DNA of 64,000 nt from Achatina immaculata (Eukaryota; Mollusca; Gastropoda; Stylommatophora; Achatinidae), in the NCBI GenBank assembly GCA_009760885.1, contig CM019714.1, positions 4,327,895 to 4,391,894 on the forward strand, given 5' to 3'. Made by a program: the position numbers and the translations under genes. Below the pieces are notes generated by a model, which was given only the letters and a program-made list of their open reading frames with translations, ran no database searches and had not been told where the DNA came from. This document shows, piece by piece, positions 10,262-20,732 of the stretch. How positions within the stretch are numbered: the first letter of the stretch is position 1; each line of letters opens with the position of its first letter.

Positions 10262-11010
10262 AACCAGATAATTTCTCTCTCTCTCTCTCTGGACCTTGAG
10301 AGTCCAAGACACATGGGGCATTCATAAGGATTATCCACAAGCACCTGTCCTTTGCCTTTTTTCCACTTTTGTCCAGGTGAGGCCTCTTGCTTAAAATCCT
10401 CTATGTTGTTGTTCTTCTCCATGTCTCTTTTGGTCTACCCTTACTTCTGTTCCCCTGTGGTGTCCATCTTTGTGCTATTTTTGATAGTGAGTTGTCAGTC
10501 ATTCGGAGCACATGTTCCAACCATTGTCAGTGTCTTTCCTCAATAATTGCTGTCAGTGGCTTCATCTACATCTCTGCCAACAAGATATTATTTCTTACAG
10601 TGTATGGCCAAAATATTCTCCATAAACATTTAGTCTGGAAAGAATTCAACTTGCTTTCTTTAGTTTTGGTGATTTTCAAACATTCACTTCCATAGAATAG
10701 CACACTTAGGACATTACTCTTAATTATCTTGATTTTTGTCGTTTAGATTCCCATATAGTCTGCAGCATTGCAAAAGTCTGGTTTGCTCTAGTAAGTCTGT
10801 TGTTGATGTCCTCTGTGCTCTCCATTTTCTACTACTCTGCTGCCAAGGTATACAAATTCATTGACCTCCTCCACTAACTTGTTATCTACTCTGAGTACAT
10901 TTCTGTTGTTCACATTTTGCTTCATTAACTTTGTCTTTCCTACGTTGATCTTTAGTCCTATGTTGTTTGCATTCTGAGTTAGCTTGTTTATTGTATCTTG
11001 CATATCTTTG
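10262..11010 (-). pseudogene. Decayed LINE reverse-transcriptase C-terminal region
   Basis: Read on the minus strand, 11003-10788 gives NIGLKINVGKTKLM followed by VEEVNEFVYLGSRV. These are the region after the YxDD palm motif and the conserved YLGS block. After frameshifts, further blocks follow: ANQTFAMLQ, VLFYGSECL and GRPKETWRRTT. The 3' end carries an ag dinucleotide run. Several frameshifts and stops make this a pseudogene. Its tail is the same family as 3978-4131. Confidence 0.75.
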
Positions 11011-11610
11011 AAACCAGATAATATCCACCTATGTGACTATCAGTGTATTTAGGAGTGAGCAGTTCCTTGTGTAGAATTCATCTGCGCCTTGTAAACAGGA
11101 TTACATTTCAGTAACACCGAAACGGTTTTAGGAAAATGGTTTTAGGAAGTTGAGGCATCTCTACAAAAATTGTTGTATGAGGCCCCTGGACGTTCATTTC
11201 AGTGATGAAATGTTAAGCTATGTAGGCTAATTGCATCTGTACATAGTATATACTAGCTCGGGCCCCCACAATCTACTAGCTGTACAAACTACGTGTGTTT
11301 CTGTTCATCTTCTCATTCACTTTGTCCCTAGCAATAATCACTTACCGTTCGATTGTAAAAATAAACAACCTGCTTAAACAGCAAATATAACAATTTACTT
11401 TGAGCAAGAATATCAAGAATTCGTGTACCAGTAGTCATTATTGTGGGAAGAAGGTAGTGTCCGCATACACACGGCAGATACCAACTCCGGTAATCAATGA
11501 TTCAATTAGAGGGGAGCGTTGCTTAGTAACCGAGAAACAGGAAGTAGTATAAATCTAAACTTCTCGGACACATGAGTCAATGTTCTGCATTGAACTACCC
11601 AAGAAACAAT
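11011..11610. other. No recognisable feature
   Basis: Apparently unique, moderately AT-rich sequence. I see no gene, tandem repeat or transposon end here. Confidence 0.5.
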
Positions 11611-11619
11611 CGCTACAGA

Positions 11620-12464
11620 AAGTAGCAGATGAAATGGAAATGCAGCACATTTTACCTGCCAACATTGGGGGCTATAGATGGAATACAAAAACATGGTCAA
11701 AAGCTGCAGTCTTTGCACATAATACGTATGAAGGATTTCATGCTGCACCGAAACATGCGCAGCCGCCATAAATTTGGAAAATGCATACAACAACGTTACA
11801 TTTTGCTTTCTGCTGTATCAACTACTGGAACTCAACATCCACCCGATCCTCGTTAACTGGATATGGGCGGCTCTCCACCAGAGAAAAGTACTACACAGAT
11901 ATGGCAGCTGGTCATCAGAAATGACAACAGTCACTCCATGTCCACCACAAGACTCGCCATTAATGCCGGTCCTCTTCAACGTGTACAAAGTTACAGGAGA
12001 ACAGGTTGATGGGAACGGTAGGACTTTGACTTATGCAGACGACATTCTGGACAGGACATAGATGGAGTCAGAATTGCTCAGGAACTACAGGAAGAGTTAG
12101 ATCACATGTCAGCTTGTGCACCACATATTGGGCAATGGCTAACCCTGCAAAGGTAACCATGACATGGTTTTCCCTAAATAACCATCTTGCCAACAAACCA
12201 GTGCCAGTGGTGAACTTTTGTGGGGAGGCTGCTGAAAGAACTAGCTTGATGAAGTATCTGGGAGTAAGGTTAGATCACGGGTTAAGATTCAAAGATCATG
12301 TAGACCACATCACAGCTAAATCCAAGAAAGGATTGATGACCAGCGGCTGCTGCTTCTGTTGTATTGGGGGATTGGACCTCTCGGTGAGTGAGTATGCACT
12401 GGCAGTTCTAATACTCAACCTCAAGCAAATAGGAAGGCTTGAGAGAACGAGGCAGTGTGTATGA
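11620..12464 (+). pseudogene. Decayed non-LTR reverse transcriptase (jockey/I-like)
   Basis: RT palm motifs appear in order. Motif A reads INLENAYNNV with the first Asp replaced by Asn. The region NWIWAALHQRKV is followed by a motif B-like PPQDSPLMPVLFNVY, where the usual QG is QD. Motif C is TYADDI at about 12030. A frameshift follows, and the thumb region YLGVRLDHGLRFKDHV appears in another frame up to 12464. The broken frame and altered motif A make it inactive. It may be from the same lineage as the RT/RNase H fragment at 17881. Confidence 0.75.
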
Positions 12465-12534
12465 TTCTTGGCTGCACCAGATTCTTGCATGCAAGGCCAC
12501 GAAGCATCTACTGGACTTTTCCACCATGGGAAGC

Positions 12535-12778
12535 AGAATAAGCTTAACCAGAGCACAAGCCTAACACAGAATAAGCTTAACCAGAGCACAACCCTACCAC
12601 AGAATAAGCTTAACCAGAGCACAACTCTACCACAGAATAAGCTTAACCAGAGCACAACCCTACCACAGAATAAGCTTAACCAGAGCACAACTCTACCACA
12701 GAATAAGCTTAACCAGAGCACAACCCTACCACAGAATAAGCTTAACCAGAGCACAACTCTACCACAGAATAAGCATAG
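12535..12778. repeat. Minisatellite, unit 33 bp, about 7 copies
   Basis: The unit is agaataagcttaaccagagc followed by acaaccctaccac. Two unit variants (ccc and tct) alternate. Because 33 is a multiple of three, both strands stay open. The resulting frames are not genes. Confidence 0.92.
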
Positions 12779-12829
12779 GAGAACCACAGCCACTCCACAG
12801 TGAACTGATAAGAGCAAGAGATGGATGGG

Positions 12830-13045
12830 TGCTGCATGAGAGAGAGAGAGAGAATGTGGGGTGGGGGAGAGAAAACACATGGATTTTATTTTACAAAGGG
12901 TTAAGAATTGGACACGCAGGCCTGTCAACCATTCTGCCCTAAAATGAGAGAGAGAGAGAGAACGAATGAACAAATGAATGAACATACATTATTTTCAAAT
13001 GGTTAAGAATTAGGTGTGCAGGCCCATCTGACATTCTGCCCTTCA
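12830..13045. repeat. (AG)n tracts with a diverged ~115-bp direct repeat
   Basis: Two ag runs (about 12836-12855 and 12945-12962) are each followed by a similar segment containing ggttaagaatt and a later cattctgccct. Confidence 0.7.
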
Positions 13046-13310
13046 TCATACAGCTTTCACTCAGTCACAGTCATTCAGCACTTGTTAATGAGCATAATAA
13101 TCATGAAGACACAATTAAATGATTACATAAACAAATAATAAACTTATCTCATGTCCATACACTCTACACTCTCATTTATGTAACTGCATGAAATAAACTT
13201 AATTCTCACATTCATTAACCAAGAAATTTATAGAAAAAGCAGTATTAAGAGATACAATAATCAACAAGTCATACTTTACACTGCTTTAAACTTTGACTAT
13301 ATATATATAT
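13046..13310. other. No recognisable feature; AT-rich, short (TA)n near the right end
   Basis: No coding sequence. A short TA run lies at 13297-13312. Confidence 0.5.
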
Positions 13311-13311
13311 A

Positions 13312-13925
13312 TCTTACATCCTTCCCATGCCGCTAAACGTCACATAGGGCTCGCATGGTAGTTCGCCAAGATTTCTTGTCCTCGGCGAGCTTTTCAGTTT
13401 CATCAAGGGATATTATGCCCACTGATCTGGCCTTTCTTAACAATGTCCTCTTTAGAGTTTCATGTGGTTGACCTCTTTTTCTTTGGCCTGTTGTGTTCCA
13501 CTTGATAGCTTGTTTGGGATCCTCTGATTGTTTCTTCTCATCACATGACCGACATATGTCCATCTTCTTTTTCTGATAACCCATGAGACAGGTTGTTGTT
13601 TCCTCATCTGTATTATCTCTGCGTTGTTCTTGAATTCATTCCACTTTATACTAATAATTTTCCTGAGGTATTTGTTTTCAAAAGAGTCTAATATCTTTTC
13701 TATTTCTTTAGTTGTTTTCCAGCTTTCACATGCATAAATGAGGGTGGATATCACATTTGAATTGAATAATCTTAACTTGATTTTTGTGTTTATAACTTTT
13801 GAATTCCATATGTTCTCAAGATTCTTGAAGTTCAATGCTGCTTTTGCATTTCTAATTCTAACTTCCTTTCTAGTGTCATCATCCTGGTCTATGTAGCTGC
13901 CAAGATATGCAAAATGGTTTACTTC
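13312..13925 (-). pseudogene. LINE family R remnant (RT C-terminal part), copy 1
   Basis: The minus strand begins with EEVNHFAYLGSYIDQDDDT and continues through FKNLENIWNSKVI, LIYACESWKTTKEIEK and RKRRWTYVGHVMRR. After a frameshift it reads [13 protein letters not shown] and ends RALCDV followed by the 3' tail tgggaaggatgtaaga. This is the C-terminal region of a LINE RT. It is 5'-truncated and frameshifted near 13500-13560. Family members lie at 16393-16965 (plus) and 27816-28068 (minus). Confidence 0.8.
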
Positions 13926-13937
13926 TTCAACAACTGT

Positions 13938-13939
13938 TC

Positions 13940-14018
<79 letters not shown>
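13938..14018. repeat. (TA)n microsatellite, about 38 repeats
   Basis: A pure alternating at tract next to the broken upstream end of the LINE family R copy. Confidence 0.95.
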
Positions 14019-14530
14019 CATGTAAACACAAATACATTTTAAGGAGGCATATAGTCCATATCAAACAGATATTAACAAAGTTTGAAATTATAACAACAAA
14101 TATTACTTATAAGTTTTACATAAATTAGTAGGGCATTCCAAAGAAGCTTTTTTTAACCATGTCAAGCCTTGGTTTTGGGAGAATACAATTACTTTAGCGT
14201 TGGTTGTGTTTTGGGCTGGATTTGAACAATGGGCACAGATAGGATGGAGCATTTTATAAATTAACTTGGCTTTGTTGAAAAGAAATCTCTTTTTGAGGGG
14301 TAGAATATCAAGATGTTTGTCCTTATTTGTAGTACGTGCTGTATGTTTGTCATCTATAAGCTTTACTGTTCATTTTTAAAGTGAGTAAAGTCTTTTCATG
14401 TTTGACATGGAACAACCATCTCAGATTGCAGAACAGTAGTCCATGTATGTTTATATGCAGGAAACTCTCTACTGCAGAGAGCGGAACAACAACACAACTC
14501 CTTCAGATCATCAGAGGAAGTACCCCCCCA
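14019..14530. other. No recognised feature
   Basis: Unique-looking sequence with no convincing gene. Short open frames on either strand do not resemble anything I know. Confidence 0.4.
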
Positions 14531-14534
14531 GACA

Positions 14535-14559
14535 AGTATATATACACATATATCTGTGA

Positions 14560-14610
<51 letters not shown>

Positions 14611-14611
14611 T
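14535..14611. repeat. (TA)n-rich tract at the Tc1 insertion site
   Basis: Alternating ta, with tg and tc interruptions, directly adjoins the left inverted repeat at 14612. This fits the TA target preference of Tc1/mariner elements. Confidence 0.85.
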
Positions 14612-14695
14612 CATGGAAAAAAGTAAGTGTGCAATGCTTTCAAAAACACCATGAACGTGCTCAGGTGATGATTGAAATAAAATTTGACACACATT
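14612..14695 (+). repeat. Left inverted terminal repeat of the Tc1-like element
   Basis: Imperfectly complementary to 16205-16285. The outer block gaaaaaagtaagtgtgca is the best conserved part. Confidence 0.8.
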
Positions 14696-14818
14696 ATGTT
14701 TGATTATCCAATAACAGATACAATGATAACTTTCAGGCCAGTCACATGCCACAAAAAAGTGAAAAAAAAAAAACTCACCTAATGTGGCTCACCACTTCAA
14801 GAAAAGAAAATCAAAGTT

Positions 14819-15815
14819 TCAATATCGTGTGTGTCCTCCTCGGGCAGTTATCACTGCCTGACACCGCCTTCTCATCGAACCAATGACACATTGTATCAAT
14901 TGTTGGGGCATGTTATTCCATTCTTCTTGCAACGCTTGGGCTAATTCTTGGCGGTTTCCAGGAAGATTGTGTCGTCTTCTCAACCTGCGGTCCAGCTCAT
15001 CCCAAATGTGCTTGATAGGTGACAGGTCCGGTGAAACTGCTGGCCATGGCAAGACAGTAATCTGATGCTGCTGAAAGTGGTCCCTGACCACACGTGCGAC
15101 GTGTGGACGAGCGTTATCCTGCTGCAGTATCACACCTTGTCCATTAGCATCCAGAAAAGGCATTACGTGGCGTGTAATGATTTCGTCCCTATATCGTAAA
15201 CCTGTAAGAAGGAAGACTAGGTTTGTTCGGCCAGCATAGGAAATTCCTCCATTACACTTCCTCATCTCCTCCTATCTACCTCTAGCACACAGTTATTCGC
15301 ATAGAGTTCTCCTCTTCGCCTGTACGCTAAAGCACACCCATCATGGCCTTGCAAGACAGAATCTGGACTTACCAGTGAGTAGGATCCGTCTCCGTAGATG
15401 ATAGGGCCATTCCACGTGGTGCTTGGCCCAGGTCAAGCGGGTTTGTCTGTGGCGAACTGTCATTACTGGTCTAACTGCAGGCCTATGATGTCAGAGATTT
15501 ACCTCTCTGAGTCTGTTCCTCACTGTCCTGCCCGACACTAGTCTTAAACCTGGAATGTTGCAGGCAGTCCATGTTGCCTGGAGAAACCTGTTACAATGAT
15601 GCATGAGGTGGATGTAGCAGTCTTGTGCAAGGGTGGTAACTCGTGGTCTACCGCTTCTATGGCAGTCAGCAACTGAAGCATTTTGGCTAAAACGACTTTG
15701 AAGGCGTGATATTGTTTCTGTGAATATTAAAATGTTGAGATAATGCTGTTACTGTTGATCCAGCAATTAACATCCTAACAGCTATTTCTCGCTGATGTTC
15801 GTTCAATCTTGGCAT
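14819..15815 (-). pseudogene. Tc1-like transposase, broken
   Basis: The protein would start at 15815 with MPRLNEHQREIAVRMLIAG, a helix-turn-helix. It continues in shifted frames through SRFSQNASVADCHRSGRPR, TRLTWAKHHVEWPY and SRFCLARHDG. The C-terminal part, 15265-14819, is open and reads ILQQDNARPHVARVVRDHF and WPAVSPDLSPIKHIWDEL. The second catalytic Asp of the DDE triad is present in QQDNARPH. The third acidic residue, normally Glu in the NPIEH-type motif, is Lys (SPIKH). At least one frameshift near 15730 and stops near 15265-15280 and 15500 are seen. The element cannot encode its own transposase. Confidence 0.88.
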
Positions 15816-15999
15816 GATGAAAAAAGATGTTTATGTTGGAACTCCACTACTCCTTTTTTCAACGATTACGCGAAGAGATCTCTGAGAACAGAATTACACA
15901 CTTACCCTCATTTTATCCGTGGTCAGTAGTAACCAATCATGGATCACTGCACGTGATTTCACTGGAGCTGTGGTTATTTCCACATGAATAGTGTAATCA

Positions 16000-16204
16000 A
16001 CTTCGTGCAGCGCGGGGAAGTGTACAACTCTCAGACAAAACTTCTTGCAGCGCGGGGAAGTAGACAACACTCAGACAAAACTTCTTGCAGCGCGGGGAAG
16101 TAGACAACACTCAGACAAAACTTCGTGCAGCGCGGGGAAGTGTACAACTCTCAGACAAAACTTCGTGCAGCGCGGGGAAGTGTACAACACTCAGACAAAA
16201 CTCT
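16000..16204. repeat. GC-rich minisatellite inside the Tc1 element, unit 40 bp, 5 copies
   Basis: The unit contains gtgcagcgcggggaagtgta and caacactcagacaaaactt. It lies just inside the right inverted repeat and is far more GC-rich than its surroundings. Confidence 0.92.
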
Positions 16205-16285
16205 GTGCCAAATTTGATTTCATTTCACTCATGACAACGTGACTGGTGCGCCTGACACCACTGCACACTTACTTTTTTCTGTATG
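16205..16285 (-). repeat. Right inverted terminal repeat of the Tc1-like element
   Basis: On the minus strand this begins catacagaaaaaagtaagtg and pairs with the left end at 14612. Confidence 0.8.
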
Positions 16286-16392
16286 TTTTTAAAGTCTTAA
16301 TTTAAAATTTTAATTAATAAGAGTAATATCTTATATTAATTTTTTAATTTTAAATTAAACATTTTTAATTTTAATTTATTTTTTTAAAATTA

Positions 16393-16965
16393 GACCAGGA
16401 TGGTGACAGTAGAAAGGAAGTTAGGATCAGAATTGAAAAAGCAGCATCAATCTTCAAGAATCTTGAGAACATATGGAATTCAAAAGTTATAAGCACAAAA
16501 ACTAACTTAAGACTATTCAATTCAAATGTAATATCCACCCTCATTTATGCATGCGAAAGCTGGAAAACAACTAAAGAAATAGAAAAGAAATTAGACTCTT
16601 TTGAAAACAAATGCATAAGGAAAATACTCGGCATCAAGTGGAATGAATTCAAGAACAATGCAGAGATAAGACAGATGACTGAACAACAACCAGTCTCATG
16701 GGTGATCAGGAAAAGGAGATGGACATATGTTGGTCACGTGATGAGAAGAAACCAGAGAATCCCAAAACAAGCTATCAAGTGGAACACAACAGGCCAAAGA
16801 AAAGGAGGCAGACCGCGTGAAACTCTGAAGAGGACATTGTTAAGAGAGGCCAAATTAACAGGCATAAAACCCTTCGATGAGGTTGAAAGACTCGCTGAAG
16901 ACAGGAAAAATTGGTGAACTACTTTGCAAGCCCTATGTGACGTTTAACGGCACGGGCAGGATATA
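16393..16965 (+). pseudogene. LINE family R remnant (RT C-terminal part), copy 2
   Basis: Open without a break for about 175 codons from DQDGDSRKEVRIRIEKAA to ERLAEDRKNW at 16917. A TGA then replaces a Trp or Arg codon before TLQALCDV and a final stop. It contains IYACESWKTTKEIEKKLDSF, RKRRWTYVGHVMRR and GQRKGGRPRETLKR. It ends with the family 3' tail (ggcacgggcaggatataaaa). The 5' truncation lies just after the YLGS region. The mariner-like element at 16973 sits directly against its 3' end. Confidence 0.82.
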
Positions 16966-17119
16966 AAATAAGATACTTTCTACGGAAAAAAAAATTTTGA
17001 AGTAAATGACGTCATCACAAAATGTGCTCAGAAGAGTCATTTAATTAGTTACAAATAGTGACTGCAATGATACAACGCTGTTTTGGGTTAGCTGGAATGT
17101 ACCAGTGAAATATTCATTA

Positions 17120-17880
17120 TAACAGGTGTTAGAAATGTCCATCACAGGCTTCAAGACATGACTGTACACGTCTCTTCATACTGTCAAATACCTTGTGCCA
17201 TGTGCTTGTTGTTATTTCTTGAATGGTGATTCTGATTGCTTCTTTCAGGTCGTCAATTGTTTGTACATTATTTTTGTAACCATTTCAGTTCAAGAAACCA
17301 TAGATAATAATCTAATGGATTTAGATCTGGAGAACGAGCAGGCCAAATTCCACGAGATATGCGATTTGCGAAAATTTCTTCAATAAAACCGCGTGTTGCT
17401 CTAGCTGTGTGTGCAGTTGCACCATCTTGATGGAACCACGCTTCTTCAATTACACACTCATTCAGCTGTTCTAAAAAAAAAGGTTCCAGAATGTCATTTC
17501 GGTACAGATCGGCGTTTATAGTGTTATTGAAGAAAACTGGTCCAATTAAACGTTTTCTACTGACGGCACACCATACCCCAATTTTTGCATCGTGTAGCGG
17601 CGCTTCATGAAATGCATTGGGATTAACACTGCTCCAAATACGATTATTTTGGCTATTAATGTACTCAGATAGATGAAACCATGCCTCATCAGAGAAGAAT
17701 GTTAAATCGAGAATTGACTCGTCTTTTTCAGCTAAAAATGCTTGAAACAACGTGGAGTAGTTGACTCTGGATTGATTGTCACACTCTTTTAGTTCAGACA
17801 CAACAGAAATCTTGTAGGGATAAAAATTTACATCTAAACAGAAAGCAGGTAAGATCTTTGTAAATGAAATACCCTTAAGG
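17120..17880 (-). pseudogene. Mariner-like transposase, catalytic domain (3' half)
   Basis: The minus strand is open from the LINE junction at 17880 to about 17268 and then continues in another frame to a C-terminus like KVFDSMKRRVQSCLEA. Catalytic blocks are FFSDEAWFHLSEYINSQN (first Asp), EEAWFHQDGATAHTAR (second Asp) and WPARSPDLNPLDYYLW (third Asp). I count 37 residues between the second and third Asp, a DD37D spacing as in the maT group of mariners. All three catalytic Asp are intact. The N-terminal part is separated by the inserted LINE, and a frameshift lies just after YYLW. Confidence 0.85.
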
Positions 17881-19360
17881 ATGGACAACCAACCCACTTA
17901 CTTAGGAGTGACTCTTGACTCAAAACTGACTTGGAAGCAACACATCAACAGTGCAGAAGCAAAAGCCAGAAGAAAACTAGCCATATTAAGAAAATTAAGT
18001 GGGACTACATGGGGAGCTAGTGAAAGAATCCTCAAGAACGTATATCAGCAAAGTATTCTACCACATTTAGAATATGGCTCAACATCTTGGTGCACAGCAT
18101 CAAACACTACGCTGCATAATCTAGACAAGGTTCAAAATCAGTCACTACGGATTATCACAGGTGCCATGAGGTCCACACCAATAGTAGAAATGCAGAAAAT
18201 AGTTGGTGTTCAACCGCTAAAGGAACGTAGAGACACAAAGGTCATGACCATGGGAGAAAAATTCCTTAGCTCTGTAAGCCATCCCCTGAAGGAGAGATTC
18301 AATAACTTGGCATTAGGACGGCTTAAAAGAAGCAGCTTCATTCATCAGGCCAAGCGTATGCGTAAGCTGATACCTGACCTTCCAACTGTAGTCACTCCAT
18401 TATCATCTGTACCAGGGCATACACCATGGAAAGAAGCAGATTATACACAAATAACTATTCAGACTGAAGTGAAAGGTGTGCAGAATGATGAGATGCAGAG
18501 CAGTCTTGTAAGATCAGTAGCCACACTTAGTGTTCTAGATGACAAATATCCATGTGACACCTGGATACGTGTGTATACAGACGGATCTGCACATAATGCC
18601 ATAAAAAATGGTGGGGCAGGAGCATATATTGAATATCCAAACAACACCATTGACAAGATTTCCATACCCACTGGTAAATACTGCAACAACTTTGATGCAG
18701 AAGTTAGGGCAATTATTGCTGCAGTTGAAAAACTATCAGACTCCAGAATTGATACATGTCCTGTAGTAATTCTCACAGATGCAAGATCAGTACTGGAGGC
18801 TCTTCAGTGCAACAAACTACCAGACCTTAAGGATGCCTTGTCAAAAATTGGCTTACAACATGGAGTCACTTTGCAGTGGATTCCCTCCCACTGTGGGATA
18901 CCAGGCAATGAGAAAGCTGACCATCTGGCCAAAGAGGGCACTGAAATGGAGCAACCAGACATACCAGTCACCTATAATCAGAAGAAAAGCATGATAAAAA
19001 CCTACAGGAAGCCACAAACACCACCACATGATGACTATCACATGCTAAACAGAAAGGAACAAGTCACCATCTTCCGTCTCCGAACAGGACACAGCCGACT
19101 CCGAAGTCATATGTATACAAAGTTTAAGGTTGGTACTACTAATCTATGTACATGTGCCCAGGTGCCCCAGACCGTGGAACATATCCTCCAGAACTGCATC
19201 AACTACGAGACACTGAGAAATAATTACTGGCCCAGTGAAACCACTAAAGAAGATAAGCTCTACGGTTCCATACATGAGTTACAAAAAACAGTGAAATTTA
19301 TCCAAGAGACAGGACTGCAGATATAGACAGACAGTGCGAACGAAGAAGAAGAAGATGAGG
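17881..19360 (+). pseudogene. 5'-truncated LINE: RT thumb, RNase H and terminal zinc-knuckle
   Basis: A long intact frame (17881-19326) begins inside the RT, just after the palm, with YLGVTLDSKLTWKQHI. An RNase H domain follows with its acidic residues visible: VYTDGSAHNA (Asp), FDAEVRAIIAAVEKL (Glu), VILTDARSVLEAL (Asp) and WIPSHCGIPGNEKADHLAK (His and Asp). The end carries a Cys/His cluster, CTCAQVPQTVEHILQNC. This order (RT, then RNase H, then CCHC-like) fits jockey/I-superfamily LINEs. The 3' end is a gaa repeat. The 5' part, including YxDD, is absent, so it is a truncated insertion. The open frame suggests a fairly recent event. It landed in the mariner-like transposase gene. Confidence 0.85.
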
Positions 19361-19500
19361 AGGTGGTTTATCAAGAAATTTTGCTATAAATCTTTGAACA
19401 ACCATCCGTGTGTATCGACCGTCATTTCGAAACACTTGTTCAGCCAAAAAATTCTTTCTTCCGTTGATAACACCATTCTGTTTTGAGTGCAAAAAATTAC
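19361..19500 (-). pseudogene. Mariner-like transposase, N-terminal helix-turn-helix part
   Basis: The minus strand reads VINGRKNFLAEQVFRNDGR followed by YTRMVVQRFIAKFLDKPPP. This matches the first helix-turn-helix of mariner-type transposases. It is the missing 5' part of the gene at 17120-17880. Around sixty residues that should link the two halves (the second helix-turn-helix) are not present at the LINE junction. Confidence 0.72.
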
Positions 19501-19839
19501 TCCAGCAGATGACAACCATTCACCGCATTTTTCTTCACGATTGACTGTGCAGCACATTTTTTTTATGACGTCATTTTCTTCATTTTTACATAGAAAGTGT
19601 AGCGAGACCCTAACCCTACCACCCTGTATGGCATTACTTGTACCTTTTCCTTCGACGAAGCCGCAGTGTTCTTCAACGATTTCTGGTTTTATTTTGCCCT
19701 TAACTCTTCGCCATTTTATCTCATTTTCATAAGCAGATGTTGCCATTAATTAAATAATGCAACAAAGTAACGCACTCAGATCAGTTATCAGTGTTTGTAT
19801 CAAACTATCGTCTATCAACTTAATAATAATACTAACTTT

Positions 19840-20045
19840 CGTGCCGTCTTCGGTACGAAGATTAGCGGTAACGAATCTCCAGCATATTCTCTTCATCTCC
19901 AGGCTATATCTAGTCCACTCTCGTGCTATCTTCCTATCTACGTCTCTGCCTGCCCATCTTTTCTTTCTAGTATGGTCTTCAGTATATTGTGTCTTCTTAT
20001 ATGACCAAAATATTTTGTCGACATTATCAACTTCACGGCATTAAA
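19840..20045 (-). pseudogene. Short LINE RT C-terminal fragment
   Basis: The minus strand contains STKYFGHIRRHNILKTILE, the same block as KYFGHIKRH in the RTE-like copies at 8135 and 9693. After a frameshift it reads SLEMKRICWRFVTANLRTED. It is only about 200 bases and broken. Confidence 0.65.
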
Positions 20046-20059
20046 AATACATAATCATC

Positions 20060-20320
20060 ATCTTGCGATGCCGGCAGACGTTGGCGGTCATGCGACTCAA
20101 TCAATGATAACAACTCTGTTGTTGGTTTTTGTCATGCCATCACTAGTGTTTACAATTTTCTCTCTCAGCATTCTACCGCCTCTTTTGCTGTTTATTTTTC
20201 GTGTAATGATAGTTTCAAGTCCTCTTCTCATCATATGCTCCAGGAATCATTGGTTGACTTTCTTTTATGGATTAAAATTTTTTTTCATTGCACGTTGTTA
20301 AACATTCTTCATTTGTCATC
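20060..20320 (-). pseudogene. Possible further LINE-tail fragment
   Basis: The minus strand holds a weak HMMRRGLETIITRKINSKRG block followed by REKIVNTSDG. It recalls the Arg/Lys-rich end of LINE RTs and directly adjoins the fragment at 19840. Frames are broken. This is a resemblance only. Confidence 0.35.
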
Positions 20321-20732
20321 TTATCTAATAAATGTACATGGAAAGTGAAAAATATTGTCTCAACGAAAAACAAAGTAAATAATGAATTGGATTATCGCAC
20401 CATTCCAAGCATCCCTCACATGAAATTATGGGTTACTGCAGAAATAACCGCACCGACTGAAGATAGCGTTAAATGTTTTGTAGATCAATCCGCTTTCTGC
20501 AAACATGTATGGACAGTTTTGTGGATAAAAAGCATGTACTTTACTTTAGATGAGTTAATGCACATGAATTGAATATTAGCTATCAGATTTCATAACTATA
20601 ACACCGCTTAGGCGAAGAAACACTTGCTATATCCATTGTAAAACCGGACTATGTTTTAGCGTAACAACTTCTGATAAGAGGTTGCTGCATGTTTTAAATG
20701 ACTTAGGTGTGCTGTGTCAGACATGCAAAATA
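20321..20732 (+). promoter_or_regulatory. Upstream region and 5'UTR of the receptor gene, with a five-codon uORF at 20723-20740
   Basis: No transposon or tandem repeat is seen in the 400 bases before the receptor start codon, the longest clean stretch nearby. A short upstream ORF (atg at 20723, five codons, stop taa at 20738-20740) overlaps the receptor ATG at 20733 in a different frame. This arrangement could lower translation if the transcript includes it. No TATA box or initiator could be assigned. The promoter assignment is positional only. Confidence 0.4.

Larger units (their letters stand above)
8857..10262. repeat. 1.56-kb tandem segmental duplication, copy 2
   Basis: The second copy of the block at 7300-8704. 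It ends at 10258-10262, where the LINE tail runs directly into another, inverted LINE remnant. Confidence 0.88.
14612..16285 (-). mobile_element. Tc1-like DNA transposon with inverted terminal repeats, inactive
   Basis: The left end reads catggaaaaaagtaagtgtg and the right end, on the minus strand, catacagaaaaaagtaagtg. Beyond the first 20 bases the similarity continues, with substitutions, for about 80 bases (for example aaatttgacaca against aaatttggcaca). The total length of about 1.67 kb is normal for Tc1 elements. One transposase gene, broken, lies on the minus strand. A GC-rich 40-bp minisatellite sits inside near the right repeat. The left flank is a TA microsatellite. Confidence 0.85.
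16973..19602 (-). mobile_element. Mariner-like DNA transposon split by a LINE insertion
   Basis: The left end (tactttctacgg to aaatgacgtcat at 17015) and the right end on the minus strand (acactttctatg to aaatgacgtcat, 19602-19565) form inverted repeats of about 40 bases. They share the outer actttcta block and the inner palindrome atgacgtcat. Transposase C-terminal coding lies at 17880-17120 and N-terminal coding at about 19500-19360, both minus. Between them the plus-strand LINE fragment 17881-19360 is inserted, with loss of transposase sequence at the junction. Confidence 0.8.
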
